This document shows, in pieces, positions 26,821-34,036 of a stretch of 54,893 nucleotides of DNA. The position numbers and the translations under genes are program-made. How positions within the stretch are numbered: position 1 is the first letter of the stretch; each line of letters opens with the position of its first letter. This DNA comes from Pseudomonas sp. NFACC02 (GTDB lineage Bacteria > Pseudomonadota > Gammaproteobacteria > Pseudomonadales > Pseudomonadaceae), in NCBI RefSeq assembly GCF_900110765.1, contig NZ_FOEO01000036.1, positions 1-54,893 of the forward strand, read 5' to 3'. The notes beneath the pieces are model-generated. The model searched no databases, had not been told where the DNA came from, and worked only from the letters and a program-made list of their open reading frames with translations.

Positions 26821-28434
26821 TCAATGCGGCAGATACACCGTCAACGTTTGCCCCGGCTTCAACGCCTGACCACTGCGAGGGTTCCAACGCTTGAGGTGCT
26901 GCATTTCGACGTTGAAACGTTTGGCAACCAGATACAGCGAATCGCCCTTCTGGATCTTGTACTGCATGGACTTTTTGTCAGCGTCTTCGCCCTTTTTGGC
27001 GGTGTCCGCTTTTGCCACGGCACGGGTGCTGGTTCTGGCCGGTTTGCTGTTGTCCTGCATGACCAGTGTCTGGCCGATTTTCAGGTTGTGGCCGGAAAGC
27101 TTGTTCCAGCGCTGCAGGTCCTTCGCGTCGACCTTGTTGAGACGCGCGATCTGGGCCAGGTTGTCGCCTTTCTTCACTTTATAGGTGCGGGTGCGAGCAG
27201 GCTTTTCGTCCACTTCCGCCACTTCTTCGAACACCGGCATTGCCATTTTCATGCCCGGCTGGACCGGAATGGTCAATGCCTGGCCACGCTTCAAATGATT
27301 GCTGGACAGTTTGTTCAGGTCCTTGATCGTGCTGGCCGATACTTTGTAGCGGCTGGCAATGCTGGCCAGGCTGTCACCCGGACGCACGCGATACTGCTGC
27401 CAGTCGACCAGCTCTTCAGGCTTCATTTTCGAGAGGCTGGCGGTCAGCAACTCCGACTTCGACGTCGGTACGAGCAGGTGCTGCGGGCCGTCGATGGTCA
27501 GGCGCTTCTTGAAGGCCGGATTGAGCTGCATCAACTCGTCTTCGTCGATATTGGCCATTTGCGCGACCTTGGTCAGGTCCATGCGCTGGTTCAACTCGAC
27601 AACTTCAAAATAGGGTTTGTTGTCGATCGGGCTCAGGTTGACGCCGTAGGCTTCCGGTGACATGACCACCTGCGAAAGGGCCAGCAATTTAGGCACGTAG
27701 TCGCGGGTTTCCTGCGGCAGCGGCAGGTTCCAGTAGTCGGTGGGAAGGTTGAGCTTTTCGTTGCGCTCAATCGCCCGGCTGACGGTGCCTTCGCCCGCGT
27801 TGTAGGCGGCGAGCGCCAGCAGCCAGTCACCGTTGAACATGTCATGCAGCTTGGTCAGGTAATCCAGTGCCGCCGTGGTCGACGCCGTGATGTCGCGGCG
27901 TCCATCGTAGAAATTGGTCTGACGCAGGTTGAAGTAGCGACCGGTGGACGGGATGAACTGCCAGATTCCGGCAGCGTCGCTGCGAGAGAGCGCCATCGGG
28001 TTGTACGCGCTTTCGATCACGGGCAACAACGCCAGCTCAAGCGGCATGTTGCGTTCTTCCAGTCGTTCGACGATGTAATGCATGTACAGGCTGCCACGCT
28101 CGCCGGCCGTTTCCAGGAACGACGGGTTGTTGGCAAACCACAGACGCTGCTGGTCGATACGCGGGTTGAGGTCGTTGCCATCCTGCAACTGGAAGCCCTG
28201 GCGCATCCGCTCCCACACATCGTGCGGTGGGGCGAGAGGAACCGGTTTACGGGCGATGAACACCGGTTTTGGCTTGACGCTCGCCGGTGAGTGAGTGGCG
28301 TTTGACGCGCTGGCAGGGTCCAGGCTGCTGGTGGTCTGGCAGCCTGCCAACGTTGCGCTCGCGACCACTGCGATGGCCTGGGCTAACCGAGTCAATGCGT
28401 CGGAATTAAAGGTTCTGCGTATAGATGACGACAT
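26821..28434 (-). CDS. mltD: Membrane-bound lytic murein transglycosylase D
   Basis: A 537-residue lipoprotein that cleaves peptidoglycan glycan strands. The lipobox LAGC places the lipidated Cys at 32. The SLT domain (about 115-240) has the catalytic Glu in ALLPVIESAYNP and the following AAGIWQFIPSTGR and LALAAYNAGEG. Three LysM wall-binding repeats end the protein, beginning at about 344 (YRVRPGDSLA), 416 (YKVKKGDNLA) and 489 (YKIQKGDSLY). It is transcribed from the same strand as gloB, 99 bases downstream of it. Confidence 0.96.
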   Translation of the reverse strand: MSSSIRRTFNSDALTRLAQAIAVVASATLAGCQTTSSLDPASASNATHSPASVKPKPVFIARKPVPLAPPHDVWERMRQGFQLQDGNDLNPRIDQQRLWFANNPSFLETAGERGSLYMHYIVERLEERNMPLELALLPVIESAYNPMALSRSDAAGIWQFIPSTGRYFNLRQTNFYDGRRDITASTTAALDYLTKLHDMFNGDWLLALAAYNAGEGTVSRAIERNEKLNLPTDYWNLPLPQETRDYVPKLLALSQVVMSPEAYGVNLSPIDNKPYFEVVELNQRMDLTKVAQMANIDEDELMQLNPAFKKRLTIDGPQHLLVPTSKSELLTASLSKMKPEELVDWQQYRVRPGDSLASIASRYKVSASTIKDLNKLSSNHLKRGQALTIPVQPGMKMAMPVFEEVAEVDEKPARTRTYKVKKGDNLAQIARLNKVDAKDLQRWNKLSGHNLKIGQTLVMQDNSKPARTSTRAVAKADTAKKGEDADKKSMQYKIQKGDSLYLVAKRFNVEMQHLKRWNPRSGQALKPGQTLTVYLPH

Positions 28435-28533
28435 TGGCTGGGGGATAGTTCCAGTCGAAAATGTCGGGCGATTCTAGAAAGCGTCTTAACAACGGTCAAC
28501 CTTTCAGAATTTTTGCGTTGATCCGGTGGCGGA

Positions 28534-29313
28534 TCAGAACGTGTCCTTCCACGCCCTGAGCGCTGCAAAAACCGCTGCAGGCGAGGTGTTGTCTGTACCG
28601 GTCCGTTCGTCCGCTTTTTGTTTCACGGCAGGTTGTGAAACACGTAGAAACGGATTGGTCTTGTGCTCCAGCGCCAATGTGGAGGGCAGGCTGATGCGGT
28701 TTTCTTCGCGCCATTGGCTGACTTGCTCGAAGCGGCCGGTGACGTCGGGATTCTCCGGTTCGACGGCCACGGCAAATCGCAGGTTGCTCAGGGTGTATTC
28801 GTGGGTGCAGTAGACGCGCGTGCTCTCCGGCAACGCCGCCAGTCGCGAGAGAGAGTGATGCATCTGGTCCGGGGTGCCCTCGAACAGCCGACCGCAGCCA
28901 GCCGCGAACAAGGTGTCGCCGCAAAACAGCAATGGTGTCTGTAGGTCGGCGTGATAGAACGCGATATGGCCCAGGGTGTGGCCCGGAACCGCATGGACGT
29001 CGAACCCAAGGCCGAGTACGGTGATCCTGTCGTTGTCGGACAAGGCGATATCGCGCGCAGGGATGTTCTCATTGGCGGGCCCGTAGACCGTGGCACCGGT
29101 GACGTTTTTCAGCTCCGCGACCCCACCGGTATGATCGGCGTGATGGTGAGTCACGAGGATGTCACTCAGTTGCCAGCCCGGGTTGTCGTCCAGCCAGGCC
29201 AGGACAGGGGTCGCATCGCCCGGATCGACGACCGCGCAGCGCTTGCTGGCATTGTCTTGTAACAACCAGATGTAGTTGTCGGTGAAAGCGGGCAGGGCAT
29301 CGATCTGTATCAT
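28534..29313 (-). CDS. gloB: Hydroxyacylglutathione hydrolase (glyoxalase II)
   Basis: A 259-residue metallo-beta-lactamase-fold enzyme that hydrolyses S-lactoylglutathione in methylglyoxal detoxification. The dinuclear metal motif is THHHADH (residues 55-61; ligands His56, His58, Asp60, His61). Further ligand regions are VPGHTLGHIAF and LFCGDTLFAAGCGR, and CTHEYTLSN follows. The C-terminal substrate-binding domain is complete. It is divergent from the methyltransferase-like gene, with 97 bases for both promoters. Confidence 0.96.
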   Translation of the reverse strand: MIQIDALPAFTDNYIWLLQDNASKRCAVVDPGDATPVLAWLDDNPGWQLSDILVTHHHADHTGGVAELKNVTGATVYGPANENIPARDIALSDNDRITVLGLGFDVHAVPGHTLGHIAFYHADLQTPLLFCGDTLFAAGCGRLFEGTPDQMHHSLSRLAALPESTRVYCTHEYTLSNLRFAVAVEPENPDVTGRFEQVSQWREENRISLPSTLALEHKTNPFLRVSQPAVKQKADERTGTDNTSPAAVFAALRAWKDTF

Positions 29314-29410
29314 GGCGCGGTTCGCTTTGCTGGAAACAAAGATGCATCTTAGAGTCTGAACAGCGTCCAGGCGAGCCGCGCTCGCTCAGGATCACTCATG
29401 GAGACCGGAA

Positions 29411-30169
29411 ATGACCGATGAAGCGTTCGCCCAGGCCGACCCCGAATGGCTTGAGTTGATCAGCTCTGCCCGTGAATGGTTGTCCGGGCCTTTGGGGCAG
29501 TTGCTGCTGGAAGAAGAGCGCCGGGTACTCGAGGAGGAACTCGAGCGATTCTTCGGCGGCTACCTCGTGCATTACGGTCCGTCGGCGCAAACCCCGCCCG
29601 CCGCCAAGCAGGTTCAGCGCAATGTGCGCCTGGGGGCGCCGTTGCCTGGGGTCGAGATCGTCTGTGAAGAGCAGGCCTGGCCGCTGACCGAGCATGCCGC
29701 CGACGTCGTCGTCATGCAGCACGGCCTGGATTTCTGCCTCTCCCCCCATGGCCTGTTGCGTGAAGCCGCGAGCAGTGTACGGCCTGGCGGTCATCTGCTG
29801 ATCGTGGGCATCAATCCCTGGAGTACCTGGGGCATTCGTCATTTCTTCGCCAATGACGCCTTGCGCCGGGCGCGCTGTATCTCGCCTTCCCGGGTAGGGG
29901 ACTGGCTCAATCTGCTGGGTTTTGCGCTGGAGAAACGTCGGTTCGGGTGCTATCGTCCGCCGCTTGTCTCGCCCAAGTGGCAGAACCGTTTGTCGGGGCT
30001 CGAGCGTTTGGGCGACGGTTGGCAAAGCCCTGGGGGCGGCTTCTATCTATTAGTGGCACGCAAGCTGGTGGTTGGATTGCGGCCCGTGCGCATGCCGCGG
30101 CGAGAGCCCATGGGCAAATTGCTGCCTCTGCCAATGGCCAAGGTCAATCGACGCAGCCCCGAGCCTTGA
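29411..30169 (+). CDS. Methyltransferase-like protein lacking the usual SAM motif I
   Basis: A 252-residue protein whose homologue sits between gloB and rnhA in other Pseudomonas. The middle shows methyltransferase type 11 wording (DVVVMQHGLDF, LLREAASSVRPGGHLLIVGINPWS), that is motifs III to V. The Gly-rich motif I (GxGxG), normally about 60 residues earlier, is missing, and the N-terminus is an acidic helix (LLLEEERRVLEEEL). It may bind SAM differently or be non-catalytic. GGAGA lies seven bases before the ATG. rnhA follows after 43 bases in the same direction. The substrate is unknown. Confidence 0.8.
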   Translation: MTDEAFAQADPEWLELISSAREWLSGPLGQLLLEEERRVLEEELERFFGGYLVHYGPSAQTPPAAKQVQRNVRLGAPLPGVEIVCEEQAWPLTEHAADVVVMQHGLDFCLSPHGLLREAASSVRPGGHLLIVGINPWSTWGIRHFFANDALRRARCISPSRVGDWLNLLGFALEKRRFGCYRPPLVSPKWQNRLSGLERLGDGWQSPGGGFYLLVARKLVVGLRPVRMPRREPMGKLLPLPMAKVNRRSPEP

Positions 30170-30212
30170 TCTTCCGGCTGTACCCAGCCTTTCAAATTCT
30201 GGAAAAGTCGTA

Positions 30213-30665
30213 ATGAGCGATACCGTAGAACTCTTCTCCGACGGCGCCTGCAAGGGCAATCCCGGCCCAGGCGGCTGGGGCGCCTTGCTGGTCTGTAAAG
30301 GCGTTGAAAAGGAACTGTGGGGCGGTGAGGCCAACACCACCAACAACCGCATGGAACTGCTCGGCGCCATCCGCGGGCTGGAAGAGTTGAAGCGTCCCTG
30401 CGACGTGATTCTGGTGACCGACTCGCAGTACGTGATGAAAGGCATCACCGAGTGGATGGACAACTGGAAGAAGCGCGGATGGAAGACTGCCGCCAAAGAG
30501 CCCGTGAAGAATGCCGACCTGTGGAAGCAACTGGACGAGCAGGTCAGTCGGCACAACGTCACCTGGAAATGGGTACGCGGGCATATCGGCCATCACGGCA
30601 ACGAACGGGCCGACCAGTTGGCCAACCGCGGTGTGGACGAGGTGCGCGGGATCAAGCACGGTTGA
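30213..30665 (+). CDS. rnhA: Ribonuclease HI
   Basis: A 150-residue enzyme that cuts the RNA strand of RNA-DNA hybrids. All four acidic catalytic residues are visible: Asp10 (SDGACKGNPG), Glu48 (NNRMEL), Asp70 (TDSQYV) and Asp134 (ERADQLA), plus the His124 loop (GHIGHHGN). The start at 30213 (MSDTVELF) gives the normal length; the longer frame upstream overlaps the preceding gene and is not RNase H. dnaQ lies downstream across REP repeats, the usual Pseudomonas order. Confidence 0.97.
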   Translation: MSDTVELFSDGACKGNPGPGGWGALLVCKGVEKELWGGEANTTNNRMELLGAIRGLEELKRPCDVILVTDSQYVMKGITEWMDNWKKRGWKTAAKEPVKNADLWKQLDEQVSRHNVTWKWVRGHIGHHGNERADQLANRGVDEVRGIKHG

Positions 30666-30699
30666 TGGCAGTCACCCTTGAGCACTGCATGACCCTGCG

Positions 30700-31076
30700 G
30701 GAACCCGGCTTGCTGGCGAATGCAGTGGGTCAGCACCATCCCCAGTGACTGACATACCGCATTCGCGGCCCTCGTAACCTCGGACGGCTCCGACATGGGC
30801 TGCGTCGTTCCGAAGACTTGAGTGCGACGCGGATAATGTAGGAGCCGGCTTGCTGGCGAATGCGGTGGGTCAGCAACATCCACAGTGACTGGCATACCGC
30901 ATTCGCGGCCCTCGTAACCTCGGGCGGCTCCTACAGAATCCCGGGTGGATGCACGAACTTGTGTCCAGACCGCAGACTTGTGGGAGCCGGCTTGCTGGCG
31001 AATGCGTCAGGTCAGCACCATCACCAGTGACTGACCCACCGCATTCGCGGCCCTCGTAACCTCGGACGGCTCCTAC
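30700..31076. repeat. Three tandem REP/BIME units between rnhA and dnaQ
   Basis: Units at about 30700-30795, 30837-30935 and 30979-31076 recur with a period near 140 bases. Each begins with a GGAGCCGGCTTGCTGGCGAA-like arm, has GCATTCGCGGCCCTCGTAA in the second half and ends CGGCTCCTACA-like. A tail with GCGTCGTTCCGAAG follows units 1 and 3. They fill most of the 539-base gap and contain no gene. Confidence 0.9.
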
Positions 31077-31204
31077 ATGGGCCGCGTCGTTCCGAAGCCA
31101 TCAGGACGACGCTGATCCTGTTAGAGCCAGATGGCGGGCAGTGGTGTGGTGATCCGAAAAATCCCTCGTGTTAACATCCGCGCCTGAAGCAGAGGCGGTA
31201 GGCA

Positions 31205-31963
31205 ATGACTGTACAAAACATCATCACTGAACGAAGGGTCGTTCTCGACACCGAAACCACGGGTATGCCGGTCACTGACGGACATCGGGTGATCGAGATC
31301 GGTTGTGTGGAGGTGATCGGTCGGCGTCTGACGGGACGTCACTTTCACGTGTACCTGCAACCGGATCGCGAGAGTGACGAAGGTGCGATTGGCGTTCACG
31401 GCATCACCGACCAGTTCCTGATCGGCAAGCCGCGGTTTGCTGAAGTGGCCGATGAATTCTTCGAGTTCATCAAAGGCGCCCAGTTGATCATCCACAACGC
31501 GGCGTTCGACATCGGCTTCCTCAATAACGAATTTGCCCTGATCGGGCAAAACGACCGGGCGGACATCAGCCGCTATTGCTCGGTGCTCGATACCCTGGCC
31601 ATGGCCCGTGAGCGCCATCCGGGGCAGCGCAACAGCCTCGACGCCTTGTGCAAACGCTATGACGTCGACAACTCGGGCCGTGAGCTGCACGGCGCACTGC
31701 TCGACTCCGAGATTCTGGCAGACGTCTATCTGGCGATGACGGGTGGCCAGACCACCTTGTCGCTGGCAGGTAACAATGATGGTGAAGGCGGTGCTGACCG
31801 GCCGACGGAAGTTCGCCGTATCGTCAATCGCACGCCGGGCCGGGTCATTCTGGCCAGCGAGGCGGAAATGGCAGAGCATGAGGCGCGTCTGGCGGTGATC
31901 GCCAAGTCAGCCGGTGCGCCGGCACTGTGGACCCAACTGCTGGAAGCCCAGGCTCAAGCGTAA
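31205..31963 (+). CDS. dnaQ: DNA polymerase III epsilon subunit (proofreading exonuclease)
   Basis: A 252-residue 3'-5' exonuclease that proofreads for the replicative polymerase. The DEDDh motifs are visible: Asp15 and Glu17 in LDTETTG, NAAFDIGFLNNEF, and HGALLDSEILADVY. The QTTLSL hexapeptide (182-187) is a beta-clamp-binding motif between the catalytic domain and the C-terminal alpha-binding tail. The ATG follows GAGGCGGTAGG. Normal in length and context. Confidence 0.97.
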   Translation: MTVQNIITERRVVLDTETTGMPVTDGHRVIEIGCVEVIGRRLTGRHFHVYLQPDRESDEGAIGVHGITDQFLIGKPRFAEVADEFFEFIKGAQLIIHNAAFDIGFLNNEFALIGQNDRADISRYCSVLDTLAMARERHPGQRNSLDALCKRYDVDNSGRELHGALLDSEILADVYLAMTGGQTTLSLAGNNDGEGGADRPTEVRRIVNRTPGRVILASEAEMAEHEARLAVIAKSAGAPALWTQLLEAQAQA

Positions 31964-32044
31964 GGTTTGCAAGGCGTTGGCGGCGAGCATCATGGATGAC
32001 CCGCCGCGCCGGTGTGAGCCTTTCATCGATGGTCCAGGAGGTCC

Positions 32045-32596
32045 ATGGTGACAATGGCGAACCCGACGTTGAGCATTCGTGTCGCAGACGAATGTTTTGA
32101 AGACTACATCCTCAACTGCGAATTCACGTTTACCGTCACCGGCTACGCCCAGGTGCAGATTGGCAAACCGGTCGCGCACTGGCGCATTGACGCGGTGGAA
32201 CCTTATGTCAAGAACTACGGCATCGACTCTGAAGAGTTCTGCCACTACCGCAACGCGGTGGATGGCACGGTGCTGGTGGCATGGCTAGACGACGATCCCG
32301 TGGGGCATATCGTCATCAGCAAGCACTGGAACGGCTTCGCGCATATCGACGAGCTGGCGGTCGACGTGATTGCCCGGCGCAACGGCGTTGCCCGGAAACT
32401 ACTGGACGTCGCGCAGTTCTGGAGTCAGAAACACAACCTGCCAGGCATGATGCTGGAAACCCAGAACAACAACCTGGCGGCATGCAAACTGTACGAAAGC
32501 TACGGATTTGTCGTCGGAGGGGTGGACAATCTGCGTTACCGTGCGATCGATCCGGCGACTCGGGAAGCCGCGATATTCTGGTATCTGTTTTTTTAG
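32045..32596 (+). CDS. GNAT N-acetyltransferase, SatA-like (streptothricin acetyltransferase family)
   Basis: A 183-residue GNAT enzyme. The acetyl-CoA site is in VIARRNGVARKLLD, and the C-terminal part reads MMLETQNNNLAACKLYESYGF, then GGVDNLRYRA and IFWYLFF. This closely follows streptothricin acetyltransferases, which acetylate the beta-lysine of the antibiotic. Actual substrate use is not proven by sequence. An AGGAGG (32036-32041) lies only three bases before the first ATG; the in-frame GTG at 32048 or ATG at 32054 (MANPTLS) would fit the ribosome-binding site better, so the true protein may be one or three residues shorter. Confidence 0.85.
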   Translation: MVTMANPTLSIRVADECFEDYILNCEFTFTVTGYAQVQIGKPVAHWRIDAVEPYVKNYGIDSEEFCHYRNAVDGTVLVAWLDDDPVGHIVISKHWNGFAHIDELAVDVIARRNGVARKLLDVAQFWSQKHNLPGMMLETQNNNLAACKLYESYGFVVGGVDNLRYRAIDPATREAAIFWYLFF

Positions 32597-32703
32597 CCGC
32601 AAGCCACACATTTGAAGCCGCAAGCGAGAAGCACAACGCGTCCGGTCGGCAAGTTGCATTCGTCCTGTTCTTGAAGCTAGAAGCTTGACGCTTTTAACCG
32701 CCT

Positions 32704-32916
32704 TCAAACCACTCTGGTCAGCTTGATTCCGGACTGCAGCAGTTCGAATTCGTCGCCGCCCAGATGATTCACGCGGTCGCCAATGGCCAGGCGATAGGTG
32801 GACTTGGGCTCCTTGCCGTCAGCCTCATCTGGCTGTGATTCGCGGAATTCATGCACGGGGTAGATGCGACCTTCCGCATCCCTGGCATGAAATTGCCCAA
32901 CTAGAACTGAAGCCAT
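32704..32916 (-). CDS. Small conserved hypothetical protein (70 aa)
   Basis: A 70-residue acidic-to-neutral protein without signal peptide or membrane segment. It looks folded (MASVLVGQFHARDAEGRIYP ... YRLAIGDRVNHLGGDEFELLQSG). The pattern of a reading such as VGxFHARDxxGRxYxVxEF with RLxxGDxVN suggests a small beta-barrel. An AGAGG lies about 12 bases before the ATG. It stands alone on the minus strand between the acetyltransferase and the FMN reductase genes. Function unknown; called real because of sensible composition, codon use and a ribosome-binding site. Confidence 0.65.
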   Translation of the reverse strand: MASVLVGQFHARDAEGRIYPVHEFRESQPDEADGKEPKSTYRLAIGDRVNHLGGDEFELLQSGIKLTRVV

Positions 32917-33232
32917 TTGCTTTGTAACCTCTGGAAATAACTGCTCGTTTTCGCCCGCATCGTAACACTGCGCGCAAAGGATCCGTGTCCGCTTGTAAGG
33001 TAAATCTGTCGCTTCTGTAGGTACCTTCTTCGCTCAAGCCTGTCAGACCGCTGTTTTCAAGGGGAGTTTTCCAACGAGCAAAAAATAGTCTCGACCAACG
33101 GTAGAGGCCTGATACGCGATATATCTGCCACGTATCATGTTTTTCGATCAGTGATAACCAAAAAACAGCTCGGTAAAACTCGCTTCTTTCATCTATAACT
33201 GTCCATTCCTCCACCAGAAGAAGGTCAGCTTC
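32917..33232. other. Divergent intergenic region with an inverted repeat
   Basis: This 316-base space between the small minus-strand gene and the FMN reductase gene is A/T-richer than its surroundings. It contains TGATACG (33110-33116) and CGTATCA (33131-33137) separated by 14 bases, a possible operator. No coding frame or RNA gene was supported. Confidence 0.4.
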
Positions 33233-33799
33233 ATGAGCCAGGTTCATTCCATTGCGGTGATCGTCGGCAGTTTGAGAAAGGACTCACTCAACCGTAAGGT
33301 TGCCCGCGCACTGGCAGAGTTGGCGCCCTCCAGCCTGAAACTGAGCATCGTCGAAATCGGCGATTTGCCGCTTTACAACGAAGACATCGACAGGGACTCA
33401 CCTCCGGCGGCCTATACCGCGTTCCGTCAGGCGCTGCAGGGCGCCGATGGTTTTCTGTTCGTCACGCCCGAATACAACCGTTCGGTGCCAGGCGTGTTGA
33501 AAAACGCCATCGACGTCGGCTCACGCCCCTATGGCAAAAGCGCCTGGGGCAAGGCCAAGCCTGCGGCGGTCGTCAGTGTGTCTCCGGGGGCTATTGGCGG
33601 CTTCGGTGCCAACCAGCACCTGCGTCAGAGTTTTGTATTCCTTGACCTGTTGTGCATGCAGCAGCCTGAGGCTTATCTGGGCAATGCGGGGAGTTTCTTC
33701 GATGAGCAGGGCAAGTTGAACGAGAAAACCCGGCCGTTCCTGCAGAGCATTATCGATGCCTTCGCGGCGCACGTCGCGCGGACGGTCAAGGGCGAATAA
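33233..33799 (+). CDS. NADPH-dependent FMN reductase (ChrR/ArsH-like flavodoxin fold)
   Basis: A 188-residue flavoprotein. The FMN phosphate loop is GSLRKDSLNRKVA near the N-terminus, and TPEYNRSVPGVLKNAIDVGSRP is the family signature around the flavin ring. Such enzymes reduce quinones, chromate or azo compounds with NAD(P)H and protect against redox stress; the physiological substrate here is not evident. AGAAGAAGG precedes the ATG. GC-rich hairpins follow the stop. Confidence 0.92.
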   Translation: MSQVHSIAVIVGSLRKDSLNRKVARALAELAPSSLKLSIVEIGDLPLYNEDIDRDSPPAAYTAFRQALQGADGFLFVTPEYNRSVPGVLKNAIDVGSRPYGKSAWGKAKPAAVVSVSPGAIGGFGANQHLRQSFVFLDLLCMQQPEAYLGNAGSFFDEQGKLNEKTRPFLQSIIDAFAAHVARTVKGE

Positions 33800-33880
33800 C
33801 GTCGCAGGCTGATAGCGCCTGAAGGGCGCAAACTTGCGATAGCGCGGCGCAGGGCTTGAAGGCGCTGCGCACCTGATGTC

Positions 33881-33899
33881 ACGGCGGCGACGCCGCCGT
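33881..33899 (+). terminator. GC-rich hairpin after the FMN reductase gene
   Basis: ACGGCGGC (33881-33888) and GCCGCCGT (33892-33899) form an 8-bp stem followed by TATTC. It is a plausible terminator about 80 bases after the stop. Confidence 0.45.
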
Positions 33900-33931
33900 T
33901 ATTCAATCTCAAACCCGGACCGCGAAGGTTA

Positions 33932-33945
33932 GCGTTATATAACGC
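33932..33945. promoter_or_regulatory. Perfect 14-bp palindrome upstream of the first giant toxin-like gene
   Basis: GCGTTATATAACGC reads the same on both strands. It lies about 90 bases before the gene and includes TATATAA, so it could overlap a promoter and act as an operator. No known factor is assigned. Confidence 0.4.
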
Positions 33946-33985
33946 AGTTAGCGGCGAAGACAGTCATACGCTCCTTTTCATTGTG

Positions 33986-34018
33986 CCCATGCCGGTCATC
34001 CGAACGGCATGGGTTTTT
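33986..34018 (+). terminator. Terminator-like hairpin in the leader of the first giant gene
   Basis: CCCATGCCG (33986-33994) pairs with CGGCATGGG (34005-34013), followed by TTTTT (34014-34018). It has the full form of an intrinsic terminator but ends only 18 bases before the ATG at 34037. It may attenuate transcription into the gene or stop read-through from upstream. Confidence 0.7.
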
Positions 34019-34036
34019 AGTGCAAAAGGAAATGAC

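Noticed and set aside
30700..31076. Possible CRISPR-like array
   Set aside because: The period is near 140 bases, units are imperfect palindromes of REP type, spacers are not unique, and no cas gene is present.
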